Assembly (NCBI GenBank): GCA_964418515.1
Contig: CAYQLK010000001.1
Location: 1-64,000, forward strand
From: CAYQLK01 sp964418515
GTDB lineage: Bacteria > Patescibacteriota > Microgenomatia > CAYQLK01
Direction: 5' to 3'
Length of the DNA: 64,000 nt
Part shown: positions 17,163 through 24,768 of the stretch, piece after piece
Layout: every line of letters begins with the position of its first letter
How positions within the stretch are numbered: position 1 is the first letter of the stretch
Translations under genes and position numbers: made by a program
Notes under the pieces: model-generated
What the model was told of the DNA's origin: nothing
Databases searched by the model: none
The model's input: only the letters and a program-made list of their open reading frames with translations

Positions 17163-18677
17163 ATGAATAACAGTTTTGCAACACTACTGATTGACCCAGA
17201 AGGGATTAATATTTGTATCTTTGAGGTAGATAATTCGAAAGTGGCTTTCATCAGAAATATCTCTGTAAAAGTAAGCGACCAAAGAGATCATAAACATATT
17301 CAAAAAGCTTTACGTGATATTAAAAATACCAACACAGATCTGCCCACCAAGCTTTTTGCTGTCTGGCCAGAATACAAAACCCTTACTACGGTACTAACAG
17401 ATGTTTCAGGTTTGTCAGATAAAGAAATAACGCAAAAAGTAAAAGATAAATATTCATTAACGAACCAAGAGATCGAAGCTATTCACTACAACATAGACGA
17501 CCAGAGAACCCAAGTCACAGTTTATCCCACAGAGACTAAAGATCTATATCTCAAATATTCACAAGAATTAAATATGGAATTCCTCGGCTTCGCACCGGTT
17601 GTTTTGGGTATGGAAAAATTTGCAAAAGAAAAAGAAGCGCTAATTGCCCTTAAAACAACTGATCAATATGTTTTAGCCGCCGTTAAAGATTCGGCCGTGT
17701 ATTACACCGAAACAGTTAATAGTCCAGATCCAGTTGAACTAGTTACGCGTGTTTCAAAGGCTATTGAGTTTATACAAAATAAAAAAGAATACGGACTAAA
17801 CATCAAAAAAGTCGCATTAATTGGCTTTCCTAAAACACCTGAAATAAAGCTTCCTTCAAAAATTACCCTGTCAAGAAAGCCTATTACAATAAAAAACTTG
17901 ACAGATAATACCAAGTCGTTATACTTAGATTCAATAATATCTGCTCGGCTTGTTGTGAAAGACCTACCACAAGAAACTGCCCACGAGAATAGCGAAGAAG
18001 AAACAAAAGAAGAATCTTCTTCGACCAAAACATCTGCCCATCAATTACTAGAAGAAAAAGATAAAACTGCTATGTCAGAGGAATATACTAACGAAAACGA
18101 AAACGAAGACACACTTCGTAGATTAAATGATAGTAGAGATTATCGATATTACGATGAAGAAACCACTAGCTGGAAGGCGTGGCTTGTAGGCGTAATTATT
18201 ATTTTAGTAGTGTTATTTTTGGTAGTAGGTGTCCTCGCAAGAGCAGGCTATCTTCCATTTAATGTTCCATTCTTTTCACCCGCTGTTGTTAGTCAAACAA
18301 CAATAACTCCAACACCTACTCCGGCACCTATAATTCAAGCTACTCCAACCCCAATTGAATCTTCTCCCTCAGCAAATGTTAAGAAAGATGAATTTTCAGT
18401 ACAGGTTCAAAATGGATCAGGTAAAGCTGGTGCGGCAGGTGTTGTTAGTAAGGCATTGGATTCCGCAGACTTCGATACTGTTTCTGCAACTAACGCTCCC
18501 ACAGAAGACTACACTGCAACAGAGATTTATAATGTTGGCAAAGCCTCAGATGATTTCATTAAGGCGTTAATAGCTGAGCTCAAAACCGCTGGATATACAG
18601 CAACTGATAAAGGATCTAAGCTGCCAACTGATGTTAAGACTTCAGCCGACGTGGTAGTTATCCTTGGTGCCAAGTAA
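17163..18677 (+). CDS. Bitopic protein: PilM/ASKHA-like cytoplasmic domain, membrane segment, LytR_C domain
   Basis: 504 residues. The cytoplasmic part (about 1-270) resembles actin-like PilM/FtsA-type folds: it opens with FATLLIDPEGINICIFEVDNS and has a second-half pattern LIALKTTDQYVLAAVKDSAVYYTET. An acidic linker (about 270-330) precedes one membrane segment (about 337-362). Outside lies a Thr/Pro-rich stalk (TPTPTPAPIIQATPTP) and a C-terminal LytR_C domain (about 412-504, FSVQVQNGSGKAGAAGVV ... SADVVVILG). LytR_C occurs at the end of envelope-associated LCP proteins. No LCP catalytic domain is present. Placed right after the pilin, it could link the pilus motor base to the cell wall; that is inference. 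Confidence 0.65.
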   Translation: MNNSFATLLIDPEGINICIFEVDNSKVAFIRNISVKVSDQRDHKHIQKALRDIKNTNTDLPTKLFAVWPEYKTLTTVLTDVSGLSDKEITQKVKDKYSLTNQEIEAIHYNIDDQRTQVTVYPTETKDLYLKYSQELNMEFLGFAPVVLGMEKFAKEKEALIALKTTDQYVLAAVKDSAVYYTETVNSPDPVELVTRVSKAIEFIQNKKEYGLNIKKVALIGFPKTPEIKLPSKITLSRKPITIKNLTDNTKSLYLDSIISARLVVKDLPQETAHENSEEETKEESSSTKTSAHQLLEEKDKTAMSEEYTNENENEDTLRRLNDSRDYRYYDEETTSWKAWLVGVIIILVVLFLVVGVLARAGYLPFNVPFFSPAVVSQTTITPTPTPAPIIQATPTPIESSPSANVKKDEFSVQVQNGSGKAGAAGVVSKALDSADFDTVSATNAPTEDYTATEIYNVGKASDDFIKALIAELKTAGYTATDKGSKLPTDVKTSADVVVILGAK

Positions 18678-18697
18678 AGAACAAAGTTTTCAGTTTT

Positions 18698-18726
18698 TTG
18701 TTAGAATCAAGTCGAGTATCTAAGAT
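18698..18726 (+). promoter_or_regulatory. Promoter for the VTT-domain gene
   Basis: TTGTTA (18698-18703), 17-base spacer, TAAGAT (18721-18726); predicted start near 18733, about 5 bases before the TTG start at 18738, so the message would be nearly leaderless. Confidence 0.45.
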
Positions 18727-18737
18727 TATTTCCATTT

Positions 18738-19403
18738 TTGAATAAGACATTCGTTTTTTACTATTTAATATATTTAGCTTTTATTTTAACGCTTGGGTTC
18801 GGGTTTAGTAATAACCCTGACTTGTTAAAATTAATAGAATCAACAAAGTCTTCAATATCCAATTATGGTGCATTGTCACCCATTGTTTATATATTCCTAG
18901 TTAGTTTTGCAATTTTAATTCCTCCGCTTCCAGATGTTCCATTTATTTTGGCCGGGGGAGTGTCATTCCCATTTTTCATTGGAGTTATTTCAACAATTAT
19001 TGCCTTTTTTATCTCCGCCACGATTAATTTTTATATTGGAAGATACTTTACAGAAAAGATTTTAAAACTTTTGACCACGAAAAACGATCGAAGCCAAATA
19101 AATTCATTTTCTGAATACATAAACACACGGTCAGTATTAATTTTCAGGTCACTTCCAGGAGTTAGTTTTGGTTTAGTTAGTTACGCAAGTGGAATTTCCA
19201 ACTTATCATATAAAAAATATCTAATTGCCACAATGATTCCTACCATAATTTACATATTTTTAATCTTTTATTTTATTAACGAAATAATTTATTCTACTCA
19301 AACGCTCGCGATTATTAGCCTTTTTTCAGTACTTGTCTTAATGGTTTTTCCATTGTTATTGCAAATTAATTCATTTAAAAATTGGATTAAAATGACAAAG
19401 TAA
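18738..19403 (+). CDS. VTT-domain (TVP38/TMEM64, DedA-like) membrane protein
   Basis: 221 residues, TTG start. Five or six membrane segments with the VTT core: a re-entrant region around PPLPDVPFILAGGVSFPFF, then the conserved FRSLPGVSFGLVSYASGISNLSYKKYL motif (F-x-R-x-x-P-G ... A-G). Members of this family are lipid scramblases or flippases and transporters; some DedA and related proteins recycle undecaprenyl phosphate. It directly precedes uppP, which acts on the same lipid carrier, so a role in polyprenyl-phosphate or phospholipid flipping is plausible but unproven. Confidence 0.78.
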   Translation: MNKTFVFYYLIYLAFILTLGFGFSNNPDLLKLIESTKSSISNYGALSPIVYIFLVSFAILIPPLPDVPFILAGGVSFPFFIGVISTIIAFFISATINFYIGRYFTEKILKLLTTKNDRSQINSFSEYINTRSVLIFRSLPGVSFGLVSYASGISNLSYKKYLIATMIPTIIYIFLIFYFINEIIYSTQTLAIISLFSVLVLMVFPLLLQINSFKNWIKMTK

Positions 19404-19409
19404 TATAAT
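19404..19409 (+). promoter_or_regulatory. -10 box just before uppP
   Basis: Perfect TATAAT at 19404-19409; the expected start (about 19416) is two bases from the ATG at 19418, so a leaderless uppP mRNA is likely. No clear -35 box. Confidence 0.4.
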
Positions 19410-19417
19410 AATTAGGT

Positions 19418-20248
19418 ATGGGAATTTTGGCATTTGTTTTTTTAGGTATTATTCAAGGCGCAACAGAATTTTTACCAATTTCTTCAACAGGGCACTTAAT
19501 CGTCTTTGAATCTCTTTTTCGTGTATCATCAGCAGAATTTGGGCTGGTTTTTGACGTGGCACTACACCTAGGTACACTTCTGGCTGTAATTATTTACTTT
19601 TTTAACGATCTTAAGCAGGTATTTATAGGAATATTAAAATCGTTTTATTTTTTTAACATTAAGTCTCAAGAACAAAAATTGGGATGGCTTGTTTTAATAT
19701 CAGCCATACCAGCAGGAATAGCAGGGTTTTTATTCGAGGATATCGTTGATTCTGCGTTTCGCTCACCAATGTTAGTTGCTCTAATGTTATTTTCTGTTTC
19801 ACTATATTTTATATATTCAGAACGAAGATCCAAGCACAACAGAAGTCTTTCTTCATTAAGTTTTTCAGATGCTTTGGTTTTGGGAGTAGCGCAAGCAATT
19901 TCGCTTATTCCAGGCACAAGTAGGTCGGGAATTATTATTTCTTCAGGAATGGTTTTAGGGTTAAAAAGAGTTGAGGCAGCTAGATTTGCATTTTTAATGG
20001 CAGTTCCAACTATTGCCGGCGCAGCATTAAAACAACTGTGGCCATTTATTGTCAGCCCGTCCTCATTTCCAAAAGACCTACAATTATCTTTTATAGTTGG
20101 TATTGTTGCCGCAGCAATATCGGGATTTTTAGCTATCAAATTTATGATGCATTTCTTAGCAAAATTTACCCTTATTTCTTTTGTGATTTACAGATATGTA
20201 TTTGGATTCTTAATAATATTCTTGTTTCTGTTAGGCTTGGTTTCATAA
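19418..20248 (+). CDS. uppP: Undecaprenyl-diphosphate phosphatase UppP (BacA)
   Basis: 276 residues, a normal length for UppP. It removes a phosphate from undecaprenyl diphosphate so the carrier can be reused for peptidoglycan and surface polysaccharides. Both active-site signatures are present: GATEFLPISSTGHLIV near the N-terminus and PGTSRSGIIISSGMVLGL after the middle, along with about seven membrane segments. It would supply recycled carrier to the large glycan island further right. Followed by prfB after 30 bases. Confidence 0.95.
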   Translation: MGILAFVFLGIIQGATEFLPISSTGHLIVFESLFRVSSAEFGLVFDVALHLGTLLAVIIYFFNDLKQVFIGILKSFYFFNIKSQEQKLGWLVLISAIPAGIAGFLFEDIVDSAFRSPMLVALMLFSVSLYFIYSERRSKHNRSLSSLSFSDALVLGVAQAISLIPGTSRSGIIISSGMVLGLKRVEAARFAFLMAVPTIAGAALKQLWPFIVSPSSFPKDLQLSFIVGIVAAAISGFLAIKFMMHFLAKFTLISFVIYRYVFGFLIIFLFLLGLVS

Positions 20249-20278
20249 ATTGTCAATTTTAACTAGCTTAAAAAATAT

Positions 20279-21397
20279 ATGGACTCCCTCGTAACAAATT
20301 ATCAAGCATTACTTTCAAATTTAGAAATTATTACCAACAGGTTAAATATTCCTGAGAAAAAAAAGAAACTTGATGAACTTAACTTGCTTACTAAAGATAC
20401 TAACTTTTGGTCTGACAATATTACTGCTCAAAAAGTGATGAAAGAAATTTCACTAATCGAAAAAGAGATAGCAACTGTTATAAGTCTTCAGCAAAAAATC
20501 AATGAGAATATTGACGTATTAAATTATGCAAAAGAGGACAATTTAGAAATTGATGAAAAAACAGAGAATTCGCTCAACTCAGAATATCAGGACTTAAAAA
20601 ATCAGATTGATGCCCTAGAAATACTAGTATTTTTATCTGGGCCACATGACCAAGCAAACGCTATAGTCTCTGTCCATTCTGGACAAGGGGGAACAGAAGC
20701 TATGGACTGGGCCGCAATGTTGTCAAGAATGTATCAACGATATGCAGAAACAAAACAAGGTTGGAAAAGCGAAGTAATAAACGAGGTAGAAGGCGAGGAG
20801 GCAGGAGTAAAAGAGGTATCAATTCTAATATCTGGAGATTATGCTTATGGTTATTTAAAAAGGGAAATGGGCGTCCACCGACTCGTGAGACAATCGCCAT
20901 TTAATGCTGATCAGCTAAGGCAAACCTCCTTTGCTCTTGTCGAGGTTATGCCAGAAATGGACGACAATCCTGACATAGAAATCCGACCTGAAGACATTGA
21001 ATTCGACACCTACCGCTCAGCAGGCGCTGGTGGGCAAAACGTCAATAAGGTCGAAACTGCTGTTAGAATTAAGCATCTCCCTACGGGCATTGTCGTGGCA
21101 TCACAAACCCAAAGATATCAAGCCCAAAACAAGGAAAATGCCATGAAACTATTGAGAGCAAAATTGTTTCAGAGGCAAAAAGATCAAGCGGATGTTGAAA
21201 ATCAAAAACTAAAAAGCGGCTTGACTATGGCTGGTTGGGGAAACCAAATAAGATCTTACGTGCTACATCCTTATAAGCTTGTCAAAGACATAAGAACTGG
21301 ATACGAGGAGACAAACGCAGAAGCAGTTTTAGAAGGACATATAGAAAACTTTATTCTTTCAGAGCTCAAGTCTGACCTAGACAATGCCAAAAATTAA
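20279..21397 (+). CDS. prfB: Peptide chain release factor 2 (RF2)
   Basis: 372 residues. The SPF stop-codon recognition tripeptide at 206-208 identifies RF2, which reads UAA and UGA. The catalytic GGQ is at 251-253 (GAGGQNVNKVETAVRIKH). The N-terminal coiled coil and the TNFWSDN block match RF2. The frame is continuous from ATG, so the autoregulatory +1 frameshift found in many RF2 genes is absent. Its presence agrees with UGA being used as stop in this window, unlike Gracilibacteria and Absconditabacteria which recode UGA as Gly. Confidence 0.95.
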   Translation: MDSLVTNYQALLSNLEIITNRLNIPEKKKKLDELNLLTKDTNFWSDNITAQKVMKEISLIEKEIATVISLQQKINENIDVLNYAKEDNLEIDEKTENSLNSEYQDLKNQIDALEILVFLSGPHDQANAIVSVHSGQGGTEAMDWAAMLSRMYQRYAETKQGWKSEVINEVEGEEAGVKEVSILISGDYAYGYLKREMGVHRLVRQSPFNADQLRQTSFALVEVMPEMDDNPDIEIRPEDIEFDTYRSAGAGGQNVNKVETAVRIKHLPTGIVVASQTQRYQAQNKENAMKLLRAKLFQRQKDQADVENQKLKSGLTMAGWGNQIRSYVLHPYKLVKDIRTGYEETNAEAVLEGHIENFILSELKSDLDNAKN

Positions 21398-21407
21398 CTG
21401 CTACAAT
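21378..21407 (+). promoter_or_regulatory. Promoter for the small anchored protein gene
   Basis: TAGACA (21378-21383, one mismatch to TTGACA), 18-base spacer, TACAAT (21402-21407). Predicted start near 21414, about 26 bases before the ATG at 21440. The -35 box lies inside the end of prfB. Confidence 0.45.
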
Positions 21408-21439
21408 CTAAGTTATATTAGTTCTTAAATAATATTTTG

Positions 21440-21847
21440 ATGAAACTCGCATTCATTATTGTTCCAATTATCTCCATAATCCTAGGGGTCGGTACAGGAT
21501 TTGTTCTTGCTCAGGCAACTCCAACCAAAACTTCTTCGTCTCTTTCTGAAACAAAAGAAAATTCTGTAGCTGAACACACAGAACAAGTTCAACAAAAAGA
21601 TGCAGCTTCTTTCCGAGATAAAGCCGAAGGTGTAATTGAAAAAAACGATGCGTCTGATGGAGAAAATTTTGCTAGCGGTACTCACAAATTAATTCGAGGT
21701 GACGAAAGTCAGACTGCATACCTTACCTCGTCAGTATTAGATCTCAACGAATATGTTGGTCAAAAAGTTACAGTCTATGGGGAAACTTTCTCCTCGAGTC
21801 AGGTTGGATGGCTTATGGATGTCGGCCGAGTTGAGGCTTCGCAGTAA
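21440..21847 (+). CDS. Small membrane-anchored protein with OB-like domain, function unknown
   Basis: 135 residues from the ATG at 21440 (a TTG three bases earlier is in frame). A single N-terminal hydrophobic segment (MKLAFIIVPIISIILGVGTGFVLA) serves as signal anchor. A charged, low-complexity stretch with repeated Lys-Asp-Ala (about 30-75) follows. The C-terminal 60 residues (YLTSSVLDLNEYVGQKVTVYGETF ... GWLMDVGRVE) look like a small OB-fold of the kind predicted in other Patescibacteria envelope proteins. No enzyme motif. It precedes ftsE by about 80 bases. Function not recognised. Confidence 0.6.
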   Translation: MKLAFIIVPIISIILGVGTGFVLAQATPTKTSSSLSETKENSVAEHTEQVQQKDAASFRDKAEGVIEKNDASDGENFASGTHKLIRGDESQTAYLTSSVLDLNEYVGQKVTVYGETFSSSQVGWLMDVGRVEASQ

Positions 21848-21924
21848 AAGTTTCATTTCTAGGGTCGAATCTTTTCAATACATTTGGTAAAATCCCTACT
21901 TAATAAGTATTGTTAACTGCCTTT

Positions 21925-22611
21925 ATGATTATTTTTGACCAAGTAAGTAAAAAATTCCCCGATGGATCAATTGGGCTTGAGGAAATCACACTCGAAATAC
22001 CCGACAAAGATTTTGTTTTCCTAATAGGCAAGTCAGGTGCTGGCAAATCGACAATTCTTAAACTAATTAACAAAGAGTTAAATTTTTCTTCAGGCGAGAT
22101 TAAAGTCAACGATTTTAATCTATCTAAACTCAAGAGATCAAAAGTTTCCAAACTAAGGAGAGATATAGGTATGGTCTTTCAGGATTTCAAACTATTAAAC
22201 GATCGAACGGTTGCCGAGAATGTGGCGATTGCTCTTCAAGTTATTGGAGAAAAAGATTCCAAAATCAGACAGCAAGTTATGGAGACCTTGGATATGGTTG
22301 GCATTGCCGACAAGGCTAAGCACTTTCCTTCTCAATTGTCTGGCGGAGAAGTCCAAAGGACCAGTATTGCAAGAGCAATTATAGCCAAACCATCAATACT
22401 ACTGGCTGACGAGCCAACTGGAGATCTTGATCCTGGCAATTCCGATCTTATTATTGATTTACTAGAAAACATTAATAAAGAACTAGGAACGACAGTGATT
22501 GTAGCGACACATGACGTCCCAATTGTTGATAAACGACAAAGGCGTGTGATTCACTTAGAAAAAGGCAAAATCTTATCAGACAAAAACAAAGGTAAATATG
22601 GCAAAGATTAA
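21925..22611 (+). CDS. ftsE: Cell division ATP-binding protein FtsE
   Basis: 228 residues from the ATG at 21925; an in-frame TTG at 21910 would add five residues and is less likely. ABC ATPase with Walker A GKSGAGKST, Q-loop FQDFKLL, signature LSGGEVQR, Walker B ILLADEPTGDLD and the H-loop THD. The opening IIFDQVSKKFPDG is characteristic of FtsE. With FtsX it controls peptidoglycan hydrolases at the division site rather than transporting a substrate. Overlaps ftsX by 14 bases. TAAAAT at 21887-21892 could be a -10 box but lacks a good -35. Confidence 0.93.
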   Translation: MIIFDQVSKKFPDGSIGLEEITLEIPDKDFVFLIGKSGAGKSTILKLINKELNFSSGEIKVNDFNLSKLKRSKVSKLRRDIGMVFQDFKLLNDRTVAENVAIALQVIGEKDSKIRQQVMETLDMVGIADKAKHFPSQLSGGEVQRTSIARAIIAKPSILLADEPTGDLDPGNSDLIIDLLENINKELGTTVIVATHDVPIVDKRQRRVIHLEKGKILSDKNKGKYGKD

Positions 22612-23467
22612 AACTACCGCAAGATATATTCGCAGATCACCATACCAAGCTCTAGCAGCTTTTGTTGTCATGGCTGCCACCTTTTTTATCTCTGGCCTGT
22701 TCGTTCTAGTGGCTGTTGGTAGTAATGAGGTAATTAAATATTTTGAAGCTAGACCTCAGATTTCTGCCTTTTTTAAAGACACGGCTCAAAATGATCAGAT
22801 ATTAGCTTTACAAAAAACCATAACTGACACGAATCTAACCAGCGAAGTTAAGTTCATTTCCAAAGAAGACGCCTTAAAAATCTATCAAGATCAAAACAAA
22901 AACGATCCACTCCTTCTTGAGCTGGTTACGGCCAACATTCTTCCTGCATCCTTAGATATTTCAACATACAATGCGACTGATTTGGAAAAAATTTCAGAGA
23001 TATTGGTAAAAGAAGAAATAATTGACGAAGTTGTTTACCAAAAAGACGTTGTTGAAAAACTAACCAACTGGACTAGAATTTTAAGATTCGGGGGTGTTGC
23101 GCTCGTAGCATTTTTGACCACTGTTTCAGTGTTAATTGTTTTTATGGTCATTGGAATGAGAATTGCCATTCGAAGAGAGGAAATAAAAATTATGAGGTTA
23201 ATTGGTGCCTCAAACTGGTATATCAAAGCACCATTTATTTTTGAAGGTATTCTTTATGGTGTTGTTGGTGCGCTGATTTCGAGCCTAGTTATTACGATGC
23301 TTGTCTTGTATTTTTCTCCAGAAATAGCACCATTTTTTACAGGGATTCCTATCTTCCCAATACCAATTAGTGTATTTTTGTTTCTTATTGGCGGCCAGTC
23401 ATTAGCTGGTGCGTTAATAGGAGCAATAGGGGCACAAATTTCTCTGAGAAGATATTTGCGAATCTAA
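22598..23467 (+). CDS. ftsX: Cell division protein FtsX
   Basis: 289 residues with the FtsX layout: a short cytoplasmic start, membrane segment 1 (about 20-42), an extracytoplasmic domain (about 45-165) with the SKEDALKIYQ block, and three further membrane segments. The MRLIGASNWYIKAPFIFEGILYGVVGA stretch is the conserved FtsX core. It transmits FtsE ATP hydrolysis to coiled-coil hydrolases or activators outside the membrane. The secreted coiled-coil M23 protein encoded 73 bases downstream is the natural candidate partner. Confidence 0.93.
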   Translation: MAKIKTTARYIRRSPYQALAAFVVMAATFFISGLFVLVAVGSNEVIKYFEARPQISAFFKDTAQNDQILALQKTITDTNLTSEVKFISKEDALKIYQDQNKNDPLLLELVTANILPASLDISTYNATDLEKISEILVKEEIIDEVVYQKDVVEKLTNWTRILRFGGVALVAFLTTVSVLIVFMVIGMRIAIRREEIKIMRLIGASNWYIKAPFIFEGILYGVVGALISSLVITMLVLYFSPEIAPFFTGIPIFPIPISVFLFLIGGQSLAGALIGAIGAQISLRRYLRI

Positions 23468-23471
23468 AATT

Positions 23472-23500
23472 TTCTAATACGTGTTTGCCGAGTTTATAAT
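23472..23500 (+). promoter_or_regulatory. Promoter for the M23 peptidase gene
   Basis: A perfect TATAAT (23495-23500) with a weak -35 (TTCTAA, 23472-23477, 17-base spacer). The predicted start near 23507 lies after an in-frame GTG (23481) and before the ATG at 23541, supporting the ATG as the true start. Confidence 0.45.
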
Positions 23501-23540
23501 AAAAAGATTAAGCCTGAAACAAAAAAGGCAATTTTTAGCT

Positions 23541-24683
23541 ATGAAAATTTTTAACCTTACTAAAATACTTCAAGTTTGTTTAGTTTTTGTCTTGTTAATT
23601 AGTCTTTTCCCTGGCACGTTAATTAATGCTGATAATGCAAAAATCCAAGAGTTAGAGCAAAAACTATCTCAAACAATCACAACCGCAAAGACCCTAAAGA
23701 GTGAAATTGCCAAACTTGATGATCAGGTTGAGTTAACCACATTAAGAATTGTGCAGACTGAAGCGGACCTTACCAAGCTTGAGGAGGAGATTACTGTCCT
23801 AGGTGGTCGAATTGATAGGATTAGAGGGACTCTAACTACTCAGTCCGATAAGGTTCTTATTCGCATTACCAATACGTACAAAAATGGTCGCATCTCGCCA
23901 CTCGACCTGTTTCTCTCAAGTAACGACTTTGGCAAGCTTCTGGCGCGTTACAAATACCTCAAAACCATCCAGCAAAGCGACCGCAAAATTCTCGGACAAC
24001 TCCAAACCACCAAAAGTTCATATACCAACCAGAAAGAAACCTTAGAGGACAAAAAACTTGAAGCTGAAAAACTTAAAGCTTCACTTGGCGCTCTCCAGTC
24101 AACCCTGACTCAACAGAAGAAAGAAAAAGAAAATCTCTTAGCCATCACCAAAAACGACGAGCTACGATATCAAAAGCTTTTAACTGAGGCCAGAGCTGAG
24201 GTCGCAGCAGTATTTCAAGGTGGTGGTACATATTTAAGGGATGTTAATGCAGGGGACAAAATCGGATCAGTAATTATTGGCGCCTCAGGTTGTTCAAGTG
24301 GTACCCACCTCCATTTTGAAATTCACAAAAATAACACCATTGTTAATCCAAGTGATTATCTTAAAAATCAACCATTTTCGTACGAATATTCTGATCTAAG
24401 CTACTATGGTAGCATCGACCCTCACGGACCGCTTGATTGGCCATTAGATAGTCCGATAGGTATTAATCAAGGATATGGTAGCCACACCTTTGCAAGAAGC
24501 TTCTATCCAAACGGTGTTCATGCGGGTATAGATATGGAAGGCGGAAGTTTAGCTGTTAAAGCAGTTAAAAGCGGGAAACTCTTTGCGGGTTCCTATAAAT
24601 GCAGTAATGGACCACTTAGTTTTGCTAAAGTTGTGCACGACGACGGCCTCGAAACATTCTATCTTCACATATTCCCACAGTAG
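23541..24683 (+). CDS. Secreted coiled-coil M23 peptidase / EnvC-like factor with circularly permuted LytM domain
   Basis: 380 residues. The ATG at 23541 begins a clear signal peptide (MKIFNLTKILQVCLVFVLLI, cleavage near INA-DN); the in-frame GTG at 23481 would spoil it. Residues about 33-230 are a long coiled coil as in EnvC and PcsB. The LytM/M23 domain is in the wrong order. The usually last block comes first (NAGDKIGSVIIGASGCSSG then H256-L-H258-FEIH and VNPSDYL). The usually first block follows (WPLDSPIGINQGYGSH ... H327-AGI-D331), and then FYLH376 only four residues from the end. All expected zinc-ligand and catalytic positions are therefore present in permuted order. Next to ftsEX, it probably cleaves, or activates cleavage of, septal peptidoglycan. 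Confidence 0.85.
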   Translation: MKIFNLTKILQVCLVFVLLISLFPGTLINADNAKIQELEQKLSQTITTAKTLKSEIAKLDDQVELTTLRIVQTEADLTKLEEEITVLGGRIDRIRGTLTTQSDKVLIRITNTYKNGRISPLDLFLSSNDFGKLLARYKYLKTIQQSDRKILGQLQTTKSSYTNQKETLEDKKLEAEKLKASLGALQSTLTQQKKEKENLLAITKNDELRYQKLLTEARAEVAAVFQGGGTYLRDVNAGDKIGSVIIGASGCSSGTHLHFEIHKNNTIVNPSDYLKNQPFSYEYSDLSYYGSIDPHGPLDWPLDSPIGINQGYGSHTFARSFYPNGVHAGIDMEGGSLAVKAVKSGKLFAGSYKCSNGPLSFAKVVHDDGLETFYLHIFPQ

Positions 24684-24704
24684 TCTTCTAGTAAAAACTA
24701 TCTA

Positions 24705-24733
24705 TTGCGAAACTAACCCGAAAGTGATAAATT
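24705..24733 (+). promoter_or_regulatory. Promoter for the lamin-tail protein gene
   Basis: TTGCGA (24705-24710), 17-base spacer, TAAATT (24728-24733). Predicted start near 24740, about 29 bases before the GTG start at 24769. Confidence 0.42.
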
Positions 24734-24768
24734 TTTAGTCTCCTGCCTTAAAAGAATTAACTTGGGCA

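Noticed and set aside
19666..20139. Open minus-strand frame of 157 codons opposite uppP
   Set aside because: Fully inside uppP, whose motifs are intact; no promoter or family signature on the minus strand.
23481..24683. M23 block order as a frameshift or assembly artefact
   Set aside because: One continuous frame with a signal peptide, coiled coil and each catalytic block once; a misassembly would more likely duplicate or break the blocks. Kept as a permutation.
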